Below are positions 26,834 to 35,883 of a stretch of 51,973 nt of DNA, one piece after another. The DNA lies in assembly GCA_937904325.1 (NCBI GenBank), contig CALGTK010000198.1:1-51973 (forward strand), read 5' to 3'. A program made the position numbers and the translations under genes. The stretch is from an uncultured Planctomyces sp. (lineage in GTDB: Bacteria; Planctomycetota; Planctomycetia; Planctomycetales; Planctomycetaceae). Each line of letters opens with the position of its first letter. Positions within the stretch are counted from its first letter, which is position 1. Below the pieces are notes generated by a model that made no database searches, had not been told where the DNA came from, and saw only the letters and a program-made list of their open reading frames with translations.

Positions 26834-28150
26834 TCAGCTCAACTGCCGGGCGTTGAAGAGGTTTGCGGGCAATCGTACGCCTGACGCTTCAAGCTTTGTC
26901 ATAAATCCTGGCCGTACACCAGATGCTGAAAAGTGGCCGGTAGCACGGCCTTTGTCGTCAACTTCCTCGACGTTGAAGTTGAAGATGTCCTGCATGATGA
27001 CTGTGTCGCCTTCCATGCCGAGCACCTCTGTGATGTGTGTGATTTTTCGAGGTCCACCTTGCAGACGGTTCACCTGGATGATCAGGTCGACAGCTGAGGC
27101 GAACTGAGTTCGAAGAGCACGAAGAGGCAGTTCCACGCCACCCATCGTGATCATTGTTTCCAGTCGAGAAACTGCATCACGAGGCGTGTTCGCATGGATG
27201 GTGGTCAGCGAACCTTCGTGGCCGGTGTTCATCGCCTGAAGCATGTCGAGTGCTTCGCTGCCGCGACATTCCCCGATGATGATTCGGTCAGGTCGCATTC
27301 GGAGAGCGTTCTTCACGAGATCAGTCGGCGAAATTTGCCCCTTGCCTTCGATATTCGGCGGTCGAGTTTCCAAACGTAAAACGTGTTCCTGCTGAAGTTG
27401 AAGTTCGGCCGCATCTTCGATCGTGATGACTCGCTGATCGTTTGGGATGAAGCTCGACAGAGTGTTGAGCAAAGTCGTCTTGCCGGAACCAGTACCGCCA
27501 CTGATGACGCAGTTCAGCCGAGCCTTAATGGTCCCTTCAAGGACCATGACCATTTCTGGCGTGAATGCTCCGAATCGCAGCAGGTCTTCCAGCGTCAGCG
27601 GGTTGGCACCAAACTTTCGAATCGTCAGCGATGGACCATCGAGCGCCAGTGGAGGGATAATCGCGTTCAGTCGCGAACCGTCCGGCAGTCGAGCATCGAC
27701 CATCGGCGATGTTTCGTCGACGCGTCGACCGACTTTCGAAACGATACGGTCAAGGATCTGTAACAGGTGCTCGTTGTCTCGAAACTGAACTTTATGTCGT
27801 TGGATTCGACCGTCTTTTTCGACGAAAATGTGCTTCGGACCATTGATCATGATGTCAGCCACGCCGGGCTCCTTGAGGAGCATTTCCAGTGGACCGAAGC
27901 CGAACGTTTCGTCGAGAATTTCCTCAATTAGCCGTTCGCGTTCTGACCGGTTGAGCAAAGGATTTTCAGTGTCGCAAAGATGCTCGATGACCAAACGGAT
28001 CTCGCGGCGTAAAGTGTCGCCTTCAAGATCTCCAAGACGGGAAAGGTCCAGTTTCTCGACGAGCTTTCCGTGGATTGTTAGTTTGAGCGATTCCAGATCG
28101 TTGGCTGCGTTTTCGGAGCGGCTTCGCTGGGTAACAGATGGTGCGGGCAT
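26834..28150 (-). CDS. Tad/Flp secretion ATPase, TadA/CpaF-like
   Basis: This 438-residue CpaF-type hexameric ATPase drives pilus assembly or secretion. Visible motifs are the N-terminal Leu-Leu-Asn-Arg-Ser-Glu-Arg and Phe-Gly-Phe-Gly-Pro-Leu-Glu. The Walker A is Gly-Gly-Thr-Gly-Ser-Gly-Lys-Thr near residue 220. The Asp box is Ile-Thr-Ile-Glu-Asp-Ala-Ala-Glu-Leu. [11 protein letters not shown] is Walker B-like, and the His box is Thr-Gly-His-Glu-Gly-Ser. It is first in a minus-strand run through scpB. No pilin, prepilin peptidase, secretin or CpaE gene is seen nearby; they may lie elsewhere. Confidence 0.93.
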   Translation of the reverse strand: MPAPSVTQRSRSENAANDLESLKLTIHGKLVEKLDLSRLGDLEGDTLRREIRLVIEHLCDTENPLLNRSERERLIEEILDETFGFGPLEMLLKEPGVADIMINGPKHIFVEKDGRIQRHKVQFRDNEHLLQILDRIVSKVGRRVDETSPMVDARLPDGSRLNAIIPPLALDGPSLTIRKFGANPLTLEDLLRFGAFTPEMVMVLEGTIKARLNCVISGGTGSGKTTLLNTLSSFIPNDQRVITIEDAAELQLQQEHVLRLETRPPNIEGKGQISPTDLVKNALRMRPDRIIIGECRGSEALDMLQAMNTGHEGSLTTIHANTPRDAVSRLETMITMGGVELPLRALRTQFASAVDLIIQVNRLQGGPRKITHITEVLGMEGDTVIMQDIFNFNVEEVDDKGRATGHFSASGVRPGFMTKLEASGVRLPANLFNARQLS

Positions 28151-28588
28151 GTTCCGTTGACCTCAGGATGGTCTTGCTGGTTTCAGGGGGGGAAGAGCAG
28201 ACCTTCTGCTCCGAATGAAACCTGTCACTCGAACATAGCTCACGAAATCGAGTCATTGCCGCAGAGATGGGAAATGTTTCCTGAACGCTCCGGAGTCCGA
28301 TTCCTCTTTGACTTTCATAATCGGATGTCCTGTTATAATCGCGACACGTGTCAGATTCCGCGAAATTCGACGAAATGGGAGCGGTGAGTATTTCGTCAGC
28401 CTCGGTAGCGTGAGGTTCGTCGCATCGAGAGAGCTTGTTCATTTTTCCAAATGGAGAGAGAAACCGCTTTTCGGTTGACGGAGAAAGTGCTTTTCGGCGA
28501 GGCTGCCAGCTCCCCCGCGTTGGGCTTTCCGAATTCAGTTACTGAAAGCTTGCCCTGACCCTACTTCCTGCCTCGGGAAGCCCCCGCC
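28151..28588. other. 438-base divergent intergenic region between tadA and a DUF1549 gene
   Basis: No gene is supported here. On the plus strand a TATAAT hexamer is at 28334-28339, with TTGACT at 28308-28313, but the 20-base spacing is too long for a standard sigma70 promoter. A 17-base direct repeat lies at 28458-28497. A frame reading through 28443-28023 on the minus strand overlaps tadA and is rejected. Confidence 0.4.
28458..28497. repeat. Two direct repeats of a 17-base unit, 23-base period
   Basis: GAGAAACCGCTTTTCGG at 28458-28474 and GAGAAAGTGCTTTTCGG at 28481-28497 match at 15 of 17 bases. The equal spacing of about two helical turns would suit a dimeric regulator. It lies 92 bases upstream of the DUF1549 start at 28589. 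Confidence 0.45.
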
Positions 28589-31324
28589 ATGAGACTTCGC
28601 TCTGTTATCTGCATCACGACGCCCCTGGTGCTGATGCTTTTCGTTTGGAGTGGCCCTTCGCCGCGGGCAGCCGACTCCGCTAACGAATCGGTCGCTTCGA
28701 ATGCGCCGCTGACTTTCGAACGTGACGTGCGGCCGATCCTGAAGACGCACTGCTTCCATTGCCACGGCGAGGAAGAGGAGCTTGCAGGCGGCCTCGACGT
28801 TCGACTTCGTCGGTTACTGGCGAAGGGCGGAGACAGCGGCCCGGTCATTGTTGCTGGCAAGCCGAGCTTAAGCATTCTGATCGAACGGTTGCGTCGTGGA
28901 GAGATGCCGCCGGGGGATGACCCGTCGAAGAAAGTTTCCTCGTCGGAGATTGACATTATCGCCCGTTGGATTGCTGCCGGAGCTGTGACCACTCGGACGG
29001 AACCAGACGTCTTGACTGATGCGGATCTGATTACCGAAGAAGAGCGAGCGTGGTGGTCGTTCCAGCCGGTCGTGCGTGCAGTGCCGCCGACCGTGAAGCA
29101 TCAGGACTCGGTCAGAACCCCGATCGACGCCTTCGTCGTCAGTCGCCTCGAGAAGGATCGCTTTGGGCTTTCGCCCGGGGCTGACCGTACCACACTGATT
29201 CGTCGAGCGTATTTTGACCTGATCGGGATGCCGCCTTCTCCAGAAGCCGTTCGAGCATTCGTCGAAGATGGAGCACCCGAGGCTTACGACCGTTTAATCG
29301 ATCAGCTACTCGCCTCGCATGATTACGGAGACCGTTGGGGCCGGCACTGGCTGGACGTTGCGGGGTACGCCGACTCAGAAGGCTACACGATTGACGATAA
29401 GGAACGTCTCTGGGCATGGAAGTATCGTGACTGGGTGATTCAGTCGTTGAACGATGACAAACCTTTCGATGAGTTTATCCGCGAACAGCTTGCGGGTGAC
29501 GAAATGGTCCGCCCGCCGTACGCCGAGTTACCGCCCGAAGGCATCGCTCAGCTGATCGCGACGGGGTTTCTGAGAAACGGTCCGGATGGAACTGGCGGCG
29601 GAGCGGCCGATGCCGAACTCGCAAAGAACGACGTCATCGCCGAAACGGTAAAGATTGTCTCGACATCATTGTTCGGCATGACGGTCGGCTGTGCTCAGTG
29701 CCACGATCATCGCTACGACCCGATTCCGCAATCGGATTACTACCGCATGCGAGCGATCTTTGAGCCAGTATACGATCCAAAGAACTGGCGGACGCCGAAC
29801 TCGCGGCGCATCTCGTTGTACACAGCCGCCGATAGGAAAGTTGCAGCGGAAATCGAAGCGGAAGCAAAGAAGATTCTCGACGAACGAACGGTGAAGCAGA
29901 ACGAATTCATCGCCGTGACCTTTGCAAAAGAACTCGCAAAACTGCCGGAAAAGATTCGCGAACAAGCCCAAAAGGCTCGTGATACAGTTGCCAAGGATCG
30001 GACGACCGAACAAAAACGGCTGTTGAAGAAGCATCCAAGTCTCAATGTCTCGGCAGGTTCACTTTACCTTTACGATAAGAAATCAGCCGACGCGCTCACG
30101 AAGATGTCGGACAAAGCGACGGCTCTTCGTGCGAAAAAACCCAAAGAAGAATTCGTTCGTGCAACGACTGAGACGCCGGGCAAGGTGCCGCAAACATTTT
30201 TGTTTGCACGAGGTGATCATGAGCAACCGAAGCAGGCTCTTGAGCCGGCGAGTCTGACCGTTCTGTCACAAAATTCTGTGGATGTGAAGCTGCCGGTCAA
30301 CGATGACACATTGCCAACAACCGGTCGCCGCCTTCAGTGGGCTCAGCGGTTGACTGACGGAAGTCATCCGTTGGTCGCACGCGTTCTTGTGAACCGAATC
30401 TGGATGCACCACTTTGGGCGAGGCATCGTTAATACGCCGGGAGATTTCGGTTCGCTCGGCGATCGACCAACCCACCCGGAACTGCTCGACTGGCTGGCGT
30501 CGGAGTTTGTCTTCAGCGGTTGGAGCCAGAAGCATCTTCACCGACTGATTATGACGTCGAACGTCTATCGCCAGCAGGGAGTTGCCAGTTCGATCGCACT
30601 TGCCGGCGTTTCGGAGTTAAACGACGAATCGCCTGGTCCTCAGATCGTCGACCCGGACAATACTTTGTACTGGCAGTTCCCAATTCGACGGCTCGACGCA
30701 GAAACACTGCGGGATTCGATGCTGGCTGTTGGCGGGCTGTTGAACGACCGTCGCACTGGCTCGCCGGTACCTGTCATGGCAGACATTGTGGGGCAATGGG
30801 TCATCGGAAAAGAGAATTTGAATGCCGGGCGACCGGGGCCGGTTCTGGCCATGAATACTGAAGAGTTTCGCAAAACAATTTTTGTCCAGTGGCGACGTTC
30901 GCGACCACTTACGGTGCTCGACACTTTCGATCTGCCGAAGATGGAACCGAATTGCGAACGTCGAAACTCGTCGACCGTCGCGCCTCAGTCGCTCTTTCTG
31001 ATGAACAGCGATTTCATCGTGCAGGTGGCCGAGCATTTTGCCGCTCGAGTTCGTCGCGAAGCCGGAACAAACACCGGCGAACAGGTGCGGCATGCCTGGC
31101 GAATCGCCTTTGTGCGGAATCCTGCTGACAACGAGATCAACGAAGCACTCGAGTTTCTTGCCGCCCAGATTGAGCAGTTCAAGATGAAGGCAGTCGAGAC
31201 AAAGCCAGTAACCAACCGATTTGATTCAAAGGCGAAAAACGTGAAACGGGATGCGGCAGAACTGGCGTTGGCAAACCTGTGCCAGTTGCTGTTGAGTTCG
31301 AACGAGTTTCTTTACGTCGATTAA
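28589..31324 (+). CDS. Secreted PSCyt1-DUF1549-DUF1553 protein
   Basis: The 911-residue protein has a signal peptide (about residues 1-28). A PSCyt1-type segment carries His-Cys-Phe-His-Cys-His (C55, C58, H59), a CxxCH haem motif, followed by Gly-Gly-Leu-Asp-Val-Arg. DUF1549 with Val-Gly-Cys-Ala-Gln-Cys-His-Asp-His comes next. A Lys/Glu-rich helical insert follows (about residues 410-525). DUF1553 carries Asn-Arg-Ile-Trp-Met-His-His-Phe-Gly-Arg-Gly and Thr-Ser-Asn-Val-Tyr-Arg. Haem binding and periplasmic location are inferred from motif and signal. Only a weak ribosome site precedes the start. It is the first gene of a pair with the DUF1501 gene 15 bases downstream. Confidence 0.92.
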   Translation: MRLRSVICITTPLVLMLFVWSGPSPRAADSANESVASNAPLTFERDVRPILKTHCFHCHGEEEELAGGLDVRLRRLLAKGGDSGPVIVAGKPSLSILIERLRRGEMPPGDDPSKKVSSSEIDIIARWIAAGAVTTRTEPDVLTDADLITEEERAWWSFQPVVRAVPPTVKHQDSVRTPIDAFVVSRLEKDRFGLSPGADRTTLIRRAYFDLIGMPPSPEAVRAFVEDGAPEAYDRLIDQLLASHDYGDRWGRHWLDVAGYADSEGYTIDDKERLWAWKYRDWVIQSLNDDKPFDEFIREQLAGDEMVRPPYAELPPEGIAQLIATGFLRNGPDGTGGGAADAELAKNDVIAETVKIVSTSLFGMTVGCAQCHDHRYDPIPQSDYYRMRAIFEPVYDPKNWRTPNSRRISLYTAADRKVAAEIEAEAKKILDERTVKQNEFIAVTFAKELAKLPEKIREQAQKARDTVAKDRTTEQKRLLKKHPSLNVSAGSLYLYDKKSADALTKMSDKATALRAKKPKEEFVRATTETPGKVPQTFLFARGDHEQPKQALEPASLTVLSQNSVDVKLPVNDDTLPTTGRRLQWAQRLTDGSHPLVARVLVNRIWMHHFGRGIVNTPGDFGSLGDRPTHPELLDWLASEFVFSGWSQKHLHRLIMTSNVYRQQGVASSIALAGVSELNDESPGPQIVDPDNTLYWQFPIRRLDAETLRDSMLAVGGLLNDRRTGSPVPVMADIVGQWVIGKENLNAGRPGPVLAMNTEEFRKTIFVQWRRSRPLTVLDTFDLPKMEPNCERRNSSTVAPQSLFLMNSDFIVQVAEHFAARVRREAGTNTGEQVRHAWRIAFVRNPADNEINEALEFLAAQIEQFKMKAVETKPVTNRFDSKAKNVKRDAAELALANLCQLLLSSNEFLYVD

Positions 31325-31339
31325 GTTTGCACCCGCAGA

Positions 31340-32797
31340 ATGAGTTATGACATGACAGGAAATGGAATCAGCCGTCGAGAGTTTTTAGGGACCAGTTCGT
31401 TCAGTGCCAGCAGTCTGGCGTTGGCGTGGTTGCTTCAGCAGGACGACGCATTGGCCAAACCTGCGAAGCCTGAACTGGAGCCACGATCGTTTGACCAGAA
31501 GCCAAAGCAGCCACACTTTGAGCCTGTCGCAAAGGCGATGATTTCACTCTGGATGCAGGGAGGACCTTCGCATCACGACCTGTTCGATCCAAAGCCCGAG
31601 ATGGAGAAATGGGACGGCAAAGCTTTTCCTGGCGAGATCAAATACGACAATGCGGCGCAGGCCAGTTCGAAAGTTTTTGCGAGTCCCTGGAAGTTTGAGA
31701 AACGTGGCGAGTGTGGAACGGAACTCTCCGAGTTGATCCCGAATATCGCGGGCATCGCTGACGACATCTGCCTGATCCGATCCATGAAGACCGGTGTGAA
31801 TAATCATGGGCAGTCGATTCGAGCGCTGACGAACGGGCGAGTTCTTGCCGGGCGACCGTCGATTGGGAGTTGGCTGACTTACGGGCTCGGCAGCGAGACT
31901 CAAAATCTGCCGGCGTACATGTCGTTGATTGATCCCGGTCAGCTTCCAGTGACGGGAGTCGAAAACTGGTCGAATGGATTCCTGCCGGCGGTTTATCAGG
32001 GAACGGTGATCCGCGCTCAACAACCAAGAATTCTGAATCTTCAGCCGCCGAGTTACCTTGCAGGAAAAGTGCAGGAACAATCGCTGGCGTTTCTGGAGAA
32101 GATGAATGGTCGGCACTTGAAGCAGCGGGCTGGTCAGCTTGACCTGGAAGCTCGGATTCAAAGTTATGAACTGGCCGCACGTATGCAGACGGCGGCCGCC
32201 GAAGCGATGGACCTGAGCAAAGAATCGAAGTCAGTTCAGCAGATGTATGGGATGCTCGATGGCGGAACAACGGCCGAGTACGGAAGCCGCTGCCTGATTG
32301 CACGGCGGCTGGTTGAACGCGGCGTCCGCTTTGTGCAGGTCTTCACGCAGAATCAACTGTGGGACAGTCACGGTTCGATCCGCAGCGCACTTCCGAATGC
32401 GTGTAAGAAAGTGGACAAGGGATCGGCAGCGTTGGTCGCTGATCTGAAGCAACTCGGAATGCTCGACTCAACCATCGTCCAATGGGGCGGTGAAATGGGG
32501 CGTCTGCCAGTGATTCAAAACGATGCTGGTGCGGCGAAGATCGGACGAGACCATAACACGTACGGGTTTTCACACTGGTACGCAGGTGGAGGATTCAAAG
32601 CCGGACATATTCACGGTACGACTGACGAATGGGGGCACAAGGCCGTCGACGACGTCGTCAATCATTACGACATTCATGCCACCCTGCTTCACCAGTTCGG
32701 AATCGATGCCGCAGACTTGACGTACAAGCGGAACGGGCGGGAGCAGACTCTGCTTGACGGTCAGCCGGGAACCGTTGTCGATAAGCTGCTTGCTTAG
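31340..32797 (+). CDS. DUF1501 protein with Tat signal, partner of the DUF1549 gene
   Basis: This 485-residue protein has a twin-arginine leader (Ser-Arg-Arg-Glu-Phe-Leu-Gly) followed by a Ser/Ala/Leu-rich segment. The DUF1501 fold shows as Trp-Met-Gln-Gly-Gly-Pro-Ser-His-His-Asp-Leu-Phe-Asp-Pro-Lys near residue 75. The metal-site-like Trp-Asp-Ser-His-Gly and Trp-Gly-Gly-Glu-Met-Gly-Arg then Gly-Arg-Asp-His-Asn lie in the C-terminal half. It starts 15 bases after the upstream stop. A hairpin follows at 32813-32838. Confidence 0.92.
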   Translation: MSYDMTGNGISRREFLGTSSFSASSLALAWLLQQDDALAKPAKPELEPRSFDQKPKQPHFEPVAKAMISLWMQGGPSHHDLFDPKPEMEKWDGKAFPGEIKYDNAAQASSKVFASPWKFEKRGECGTELSELIPNIAGIADDICLIRSMKTGVNNHGQSIRALTNGRVLAGRPSIGSWLTYGLGSETQNLPAYMSLIDPGQLPVTGVENWSNGFLPAVYQGTVIRAQQPRILNLQPPSYLAGKVQEQSLAFLEKMNGRHLKQRAGQLDLEARIQSYELAARMQTAAAEAMDLSKESKSVQQMYGMLDGGTTAEYGSRCLIARRLVERGVRFVQVFTQNQLWDSHGSIRSALPNACKKVDKGSAALVADLKQLGMLDSTIVQWGGEMGRLPVIQNDAGAAKIGRDHNTYGFSHWYAGGGFKAGHIHGTTDEWGHKAVDDVVNHYDIHATLLHQFGIDAADLTYKRNGREQTLLDGQPGTVVDKLLA

Positions 32798-32812
32798 AGC
32801 CGCTGTTCGATT

Positions 32813-32838
32813 ACGACTTCAGTAGTCTGAAGAGTCGT
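32813..32838. terminator. Bidirectional hairpin between convergent genes
   Basis: A stem of 10 bp with a two-base bulge and a TAGT loop lies between the DUF1501 stop (32797) and the BON-gene stop (32840). There is no T tract, so termination is inferred from the convergent layout. Confidence 0.4.
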
Positions 32839-32839
32839 C

Positions 32840-33100
32840 TCAGTTGCGGACGATTTCGATTCCGTGGTCGAGAGTCATCACGCCTTCGGTCTTCATGACC
32901 GCCTGCTGAGCAAGCTGCAGAAGATAAAACTGCGGCAAACGTCCGCTCAGTCGAACCTGACCATCTTCAACGGCAACATCCAATTGACAAAGCTGGTGAT
33001 AGCTGGTCTTTTGCAGACTGCTCCGGACCGAATTTTCCAGCTCGCAGTCCTGAGAAGATGGCTTGCGAGTAAAGTGGGGGCGAGGTACTGATTGTGACAT
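32840..33100 (-). CDS. BON-domain protein
   Basis: The 86-residue protein is a single BON domain. Ser-Val-Arg-Ser-Ser-Leu-Gln begins the helix, Gly-Gln-Val-Arg-Leu-Ser-Gly-Arg-Leu-Pro is the turn and strand, and Ala-Val-Met-Lys-Thr-Glu-Gly-Val follows. BON domains bind lipids or other membrane ligands in many envelope and stress proteins. I chose the ATG at 33100. The frame extends to a GTG at 33220, but the extra 40 residues are Pro/Cys/Arg-rich and unlike the family. No signal peptide is visible. Confidence 0.72.
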   Translation of the reverse strand: MSQSVPRPHFTRKPSSQDCELENSVRSSLQKTSYHQLCQLDVAVEDGQVRLSGRLPQFYLLQLAQQAVMKTEGVMTLDHGIEIVRN

Positions 33101-33456
33101 GAAGACGGGCCCGTGCTTAATTCGCAGAACGAAAGAAGGGGTGCTGGATCCGGGAACCCGGGCATCCTCACCATCGATCCTTAGCACGGCACAACTGGGA
33201 CGACATTGTTTTTGATTCACTGTTCAGCAGGAAACGCAGTGACCCGTGAGACGTTTGCGGGATCTGCGTCCTGCAGATACACAGACAACGTGTTGTGAGA
33301 GCGTAGAATCGGAACAGTTCGTACAGGGGGTGCCAAAGGCGATACCGCAACAGCTGCCCGAGTCTGAAGCCCTCGTCAGGCAGAACGAGTTCAAAGAGAT
33401 GGTCGGGTAGTTAGAGCACGGCGGTCAGTTTATTGAAGATCACTCAGAGCAGACTC
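33101..33456. other. 356-base divergent gap with nothing recognised
   Basis: This stretch separates the BON gene from the exonuclease gene. If the longer BON start at 33220 were used, part of it would be coding. I find no hairpin, repeat or clear promoter in it. Confidence 0.4.
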
Positions 33457-34020
33457 ATGGAAAAGACATTCGCAGAATTACCTGATCACTGGCTGGTGAT
33501 TGATCTCGAAGCGACCTGCTGCAACGACGGTCAGTTTCCTCGCGAGGAAATGGAAATCATCGAAATCGGTGCAGTGATCGTGAATGGGAAAACGTTTCGA
33601 TCGGTTGACGAGTTTCAGATTTTCGTCCGCCCGCATCGCCACACCACGCTGACAGACTTTTGCAGAAAGCTGACAGGGATTGAACAGGCAGTCGTCGATT
33701 CTGCTGTTGGTTTTCCGGAAGCGATGTGCAGGCTGACTGACTGGAAGGCGGGTTTCCCTGATGCTGTTTTCTGCTCGTGGGGAGAGTACGACCATCGGCA
33801 ATTCGAGCGGGACTGCGAATTACACGATGTCGCCTGGCCGTTTGGAGATCGCCACGTCAATCTGAAAAAGTGTTACACCGACCGATTTAGCCTGAAGCGG
33901 GGCGAAGGCTTCGGGCACGCCCTTGGCAAACATAATCTGACCTTTGAAGGACGCCCGCATCGAGGAATCGATGACGCACGAAACATCGTTCGAATGTTGC
34001 CGATTATTTTCGAACAATAA
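33457..34020 (+). CDS. DEDDh 3'-5' exonuclease family protein
   Basis: This 187-residue protein belongs to the RNase T/DEDDh exonuclease family, close to the ERI1/KapD-like group. Catalytic residues appear in the usual order. Val-Ile-Asp-Leu-Glu-Ala-Thr-Cys supplies D and E, Ser-Trp-Gly-Glu-Tyr-Asp-His supplies D, and His-Arg-Gly-Ile-Asp-Asp-Ala supplies H and D. Members trim RNA or DNA 3' ends; the substrate here is unknown. The ATG at 33457 is preferred to a TTG 24 bases earlier. It is divergent from the BON gene, with a 356-base upstream gap in which I see no promoter. tRNA-Leu lies downstream on the same strand. Confidence 0.88.
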   Translation: MEKTFAELPDHWLVIDLEATCCNDGQFPREEMEIIEIGAVIVNGKTFRSVDEFQIFVRPHRHTTLTDFCRKLTGIEQAVVDSAVGFPEAMCRLTDWKAGFPDAVFCSWGEYDHRQFERDCELHDVAWPFGDRHVNLKKCYTDRFSLKRGEGFGHALGKHNLTFEGRPHRGIDDARNIVRMLPIIFEQ

Positions 34021-34136
34021 CGGTGGGCAGAACCGGAAGGTTTTCAGCAAATCGTGGACTCTGCGTGGTGTTTCAAGTCAATCTGCGTACAGATGGCTGA
34101 ACAAAGATCAGACTCACAATACTGCTGGCGAAGTGG

Positions 34137-34164
34137 TTGTCGTCGAGGCGGGAGACAATGTAAC
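34137..34164 (+). promoter_or_regulatory. Possible promoter of tRNA-Leu
   Basis: TTGTCG (34137-34142) and TGTAAC (34159-34164) are separated by 16 bases and would start transcription near 34171, about 14 bases before the tRNA. The match to the sigma70 consensus is modest. Confidence 0.25.
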
Positions 34165-34184
34165 CTACGCGCGAAGTAACAAAT

Positions 34185-34267
34185 GCGGGAGTGGCGGAAT
34201 TGGCAGACGCGCTAGATTTAGGATCTAGTGTCCTTAGGACGTGGGGGTTCAAGTCCCCCCTCCCGTA
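34185..34267 (+). tRNA. tRNA-Leu, anticodon UAG
   Basis: The 83-base gene folds as a class II tRNA. The 5' GCGGGAG pairs with CTCCCGT at the 3' end, with a terminal G-U. The anticodon stem CTAGA/TCTAG encloses TTTAGGA, giving anticodon TAG. The long variable arm TGTCCTTAGGACGT marks a leucine or serine tRNA. The T arm is GGGGG-TTCAAGT-CCCCC. The discriminator base is A, as for leucine, and CCA is not encoded. Confidence 0.97.
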
Positions 34268-34411
34268 CTTTGAATCGTTCGGCTCAGCACGTATCAGTAG
34301 TCGAATTCTGAAGTTCAACTCTGATCGCCCGGCATCGTCTTAGATGCGATCATCGGCGTCGCGCAATTGCCGCTCGCGCGGGGATCGAAGATTTGTCGAG
34401 AAGTCCGATTA

Positions 34412-35455
34412 ATGAACCGTGCGACGGATACTGCTGCATCGAGAAGCGTTCTTAGCCGCAAGTATCGACTGATTGCTGATTGGAACGCCGTTGAGATCGA
34501 AGCTGTTTCCGGCGGTTTCAGTGGTGCGGGTGTTTTTAAGGCCGAAAGTACCGCCGGCACGTACTGTTTGAGACGCTGGCCGGTATCGCAGACGTCTTCG
34601 ACGCGGGTGCTGGCCATTCATCAGTTGCTTGAACTCGCGAATCATCGAAGCATCGCTGCCGTCCCCGTTCCGGTGCGAGCGGATTCAGGAACGACTCTTT
34701 CGGAAGTCGCTGGAGGGTTCTGGCAGCTTGAACCGTGGATGCCCGGTGTTGCTGACTTTTCGACTCGACCCAACGACGAGCGGTTGAAGTCGGCAATGAC
34801 TCAACTGGCTCGATTTCACAAGGCAATTCGAGACTGGGGGCCGACGGCCCAGGTCAGTCAATGGTTTCGGCCGGAGAGTCTGAGTCCGTGTCCAACAGTC
34901 AGACACCGAATCCAACTGCTCGATGGCTACGCTGCGTCAGTTGCTGATTTTAAGGCGGCACTTGCGAAGGAGCACGACGCTCGTTTTCGAGCCGTCAGCA
35001 GCCAGATTGTCATGCTGTTTCAGACCGCGCATCCGGGAGTGAAACAGGAATTGGCTGCTGTCGCCGAATTATCGGTCCCTCTGCAACCATGTATCCGAGA
35101 CGTGTGGCACGATCACGTTTTGTTTGACGGTGACGAGTTGTCCGGCATCGTGGACTTTGGAGCGATGGCGACGGATTCTGTTTCGTGCGATTTGTCTCGC
35201 CTGTTGGGAAGCCTGTTCAGCGACGATCCGGCCTCGTGGCAGCAAGGGCTCAGCTATTACGAATCAGCTCGACCGATGACGGAGGCGGAGCATCGTCTGC
35301 TTCGGCCACTTGATCGCTCCAGCGTTCTGCTGAGCGGCATGACCTGGCTGAAACGCCGCTACGTTCTCATGAATACTCCGGCCGATTTGTCGCCAGTTTG
35401 CGATCGCCTCGACGCAATCCTGGCTAGGTTGACCACGCTGGCTCGCAGTTTCTGA
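34412..35455 (+). CDS. APH-fold phosphotransferase family protein
   Basis: The 347-residue protein belongs to the aminoglycoside-phosphotransferase/choline-kinase-like fold. A Gly-rich loop Ser-Gly-Gly-Phe-Ser-Gly-Ala-Gly-Val-Phe and a following Leu-Arg-Arg-Trp lie near the N terminus. The catalytic loop is Asp-Val-Trp-His-Asp-His-Val-Leu-Phe, where the usual His-Gly-Asp is His-Asp-His. Ile-Val-Asp-Phe-Gly-Ala matches the metal-binding IDF/W motif. The altered catalytic loop makes the substrate and even activity uncertain; homoserine-kinase-like or small-molecule kinase roles are possible. The ATG at 34412 is preferred to a frame beginning at 34367. Confidence 0.78.
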   Translation: MNRATDTAASRSVLSRKYRLIADWNAVEIEAVSGGFSGAGVFKAESTAGTYCLRRWPVSQTSSTRVLAIHQLLELANHRSIAAVPVPVRADSGTTLSEVAGGFWQLEPWMPGVADFSTRPNDERLKSAMTQLARFHKAIRDWGPTAQVSQWFRPESLSPCPTVRHRIQLLDGYAASVADFKAALAKEHDARFRAVSSQIVMLFQTAHPGVKQELAAVAELSVPLQPCIRDVWHDHVLFDGDELSGIVDFGAMATDSVSCDLSRLLGSLFSDDPASWQQGLSYYESARPMTEAEHRLLRPLDRSSVLLSGMTWLKRRYVLMNTPADLSPVCDRLDAILARLTTLARSF

Positions 35456-35559
35456 CACTCGATTCTGACCTGTCCTCCCGTTTCGTCGATTCTTTTCACA
35501 GGCGGCGGTAAGATCGTGATTCCACCTGCGAATACCAAACTATTTGAGAGGATAGTCCG

Positions 35560-35883
35560 TTGAGTGATACTGAATTCACATGCCCGCAGAACCGTGAAGA
35601 GGTCATCAATACCTACTTCATGGAGCATCGGGCCAAGCTGATTGACGTCGCTGCTTATCTTGATCGGCTCGACCGGGCTCGGCCGGTTGGCGAAAAAACC
35701 GACTTCCGCGATGCCGCGTTTCGGGATGCGATAGCGATTTTGACGGACGGTGAATCACAGCGTGCTCGTCGAATTCTCGACTTGCTGAGTGATCATACGA
35801 CGGAAATTCCACAATCCGCAGAGGGGATGAAGGGAGCACTTGGAGCTCCAGTGGTTGCCACGACGGAAGGCGGTGCAGCATGA
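35560..35883 (+). CDS. Small protein coupled to a TatD-like gene; possible EboA relative
   Basis: The 107-residue protein begins at a TTG at 35560, supported by a GAGAGGA about seven bases before it; there is no nearby in-frame ATG giving the same protein. It is helical and charged, with Arg-Asp-Ala-Ala-Phe-Arg-Asp-Ala-Ile and Arg-Ala-Arg-Arg-Ile-Leu-Asp-Leu. Its TGA overlaps the next start as ATGA, so translation is coupled to the TatD-like hydrolase. The pairing with a TatD-like gene recalls eboA in ebo clusters, but it is much shorter than EboA and the resemblance is weak. I do not assign a function. Confidence 0.68.
   Translation: MSDTEFTCPQNREEVINTYFMEHRAKLIDVAAYLDRLDRARPVGEKTDFRDAAFRDAIAILTDGESQRARRILDLLSDHTTEIPQSAEGMKGALGAPVVATTEGGAA

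Noticed and set aside
28308-28339. TTGACT and TATAAT as a sigma70 promoter before the DUF1549 gene
   Set aside because: The spacing is 20 bases, too long for a confident call, so it is mentioned only within the gap description.
28023-28442. A 139-codon minus-strand frame across the tadA start and the upstream gap
   Set aside because: It overlaps the tadA N terminus in another frame and has no recognisable pattern.
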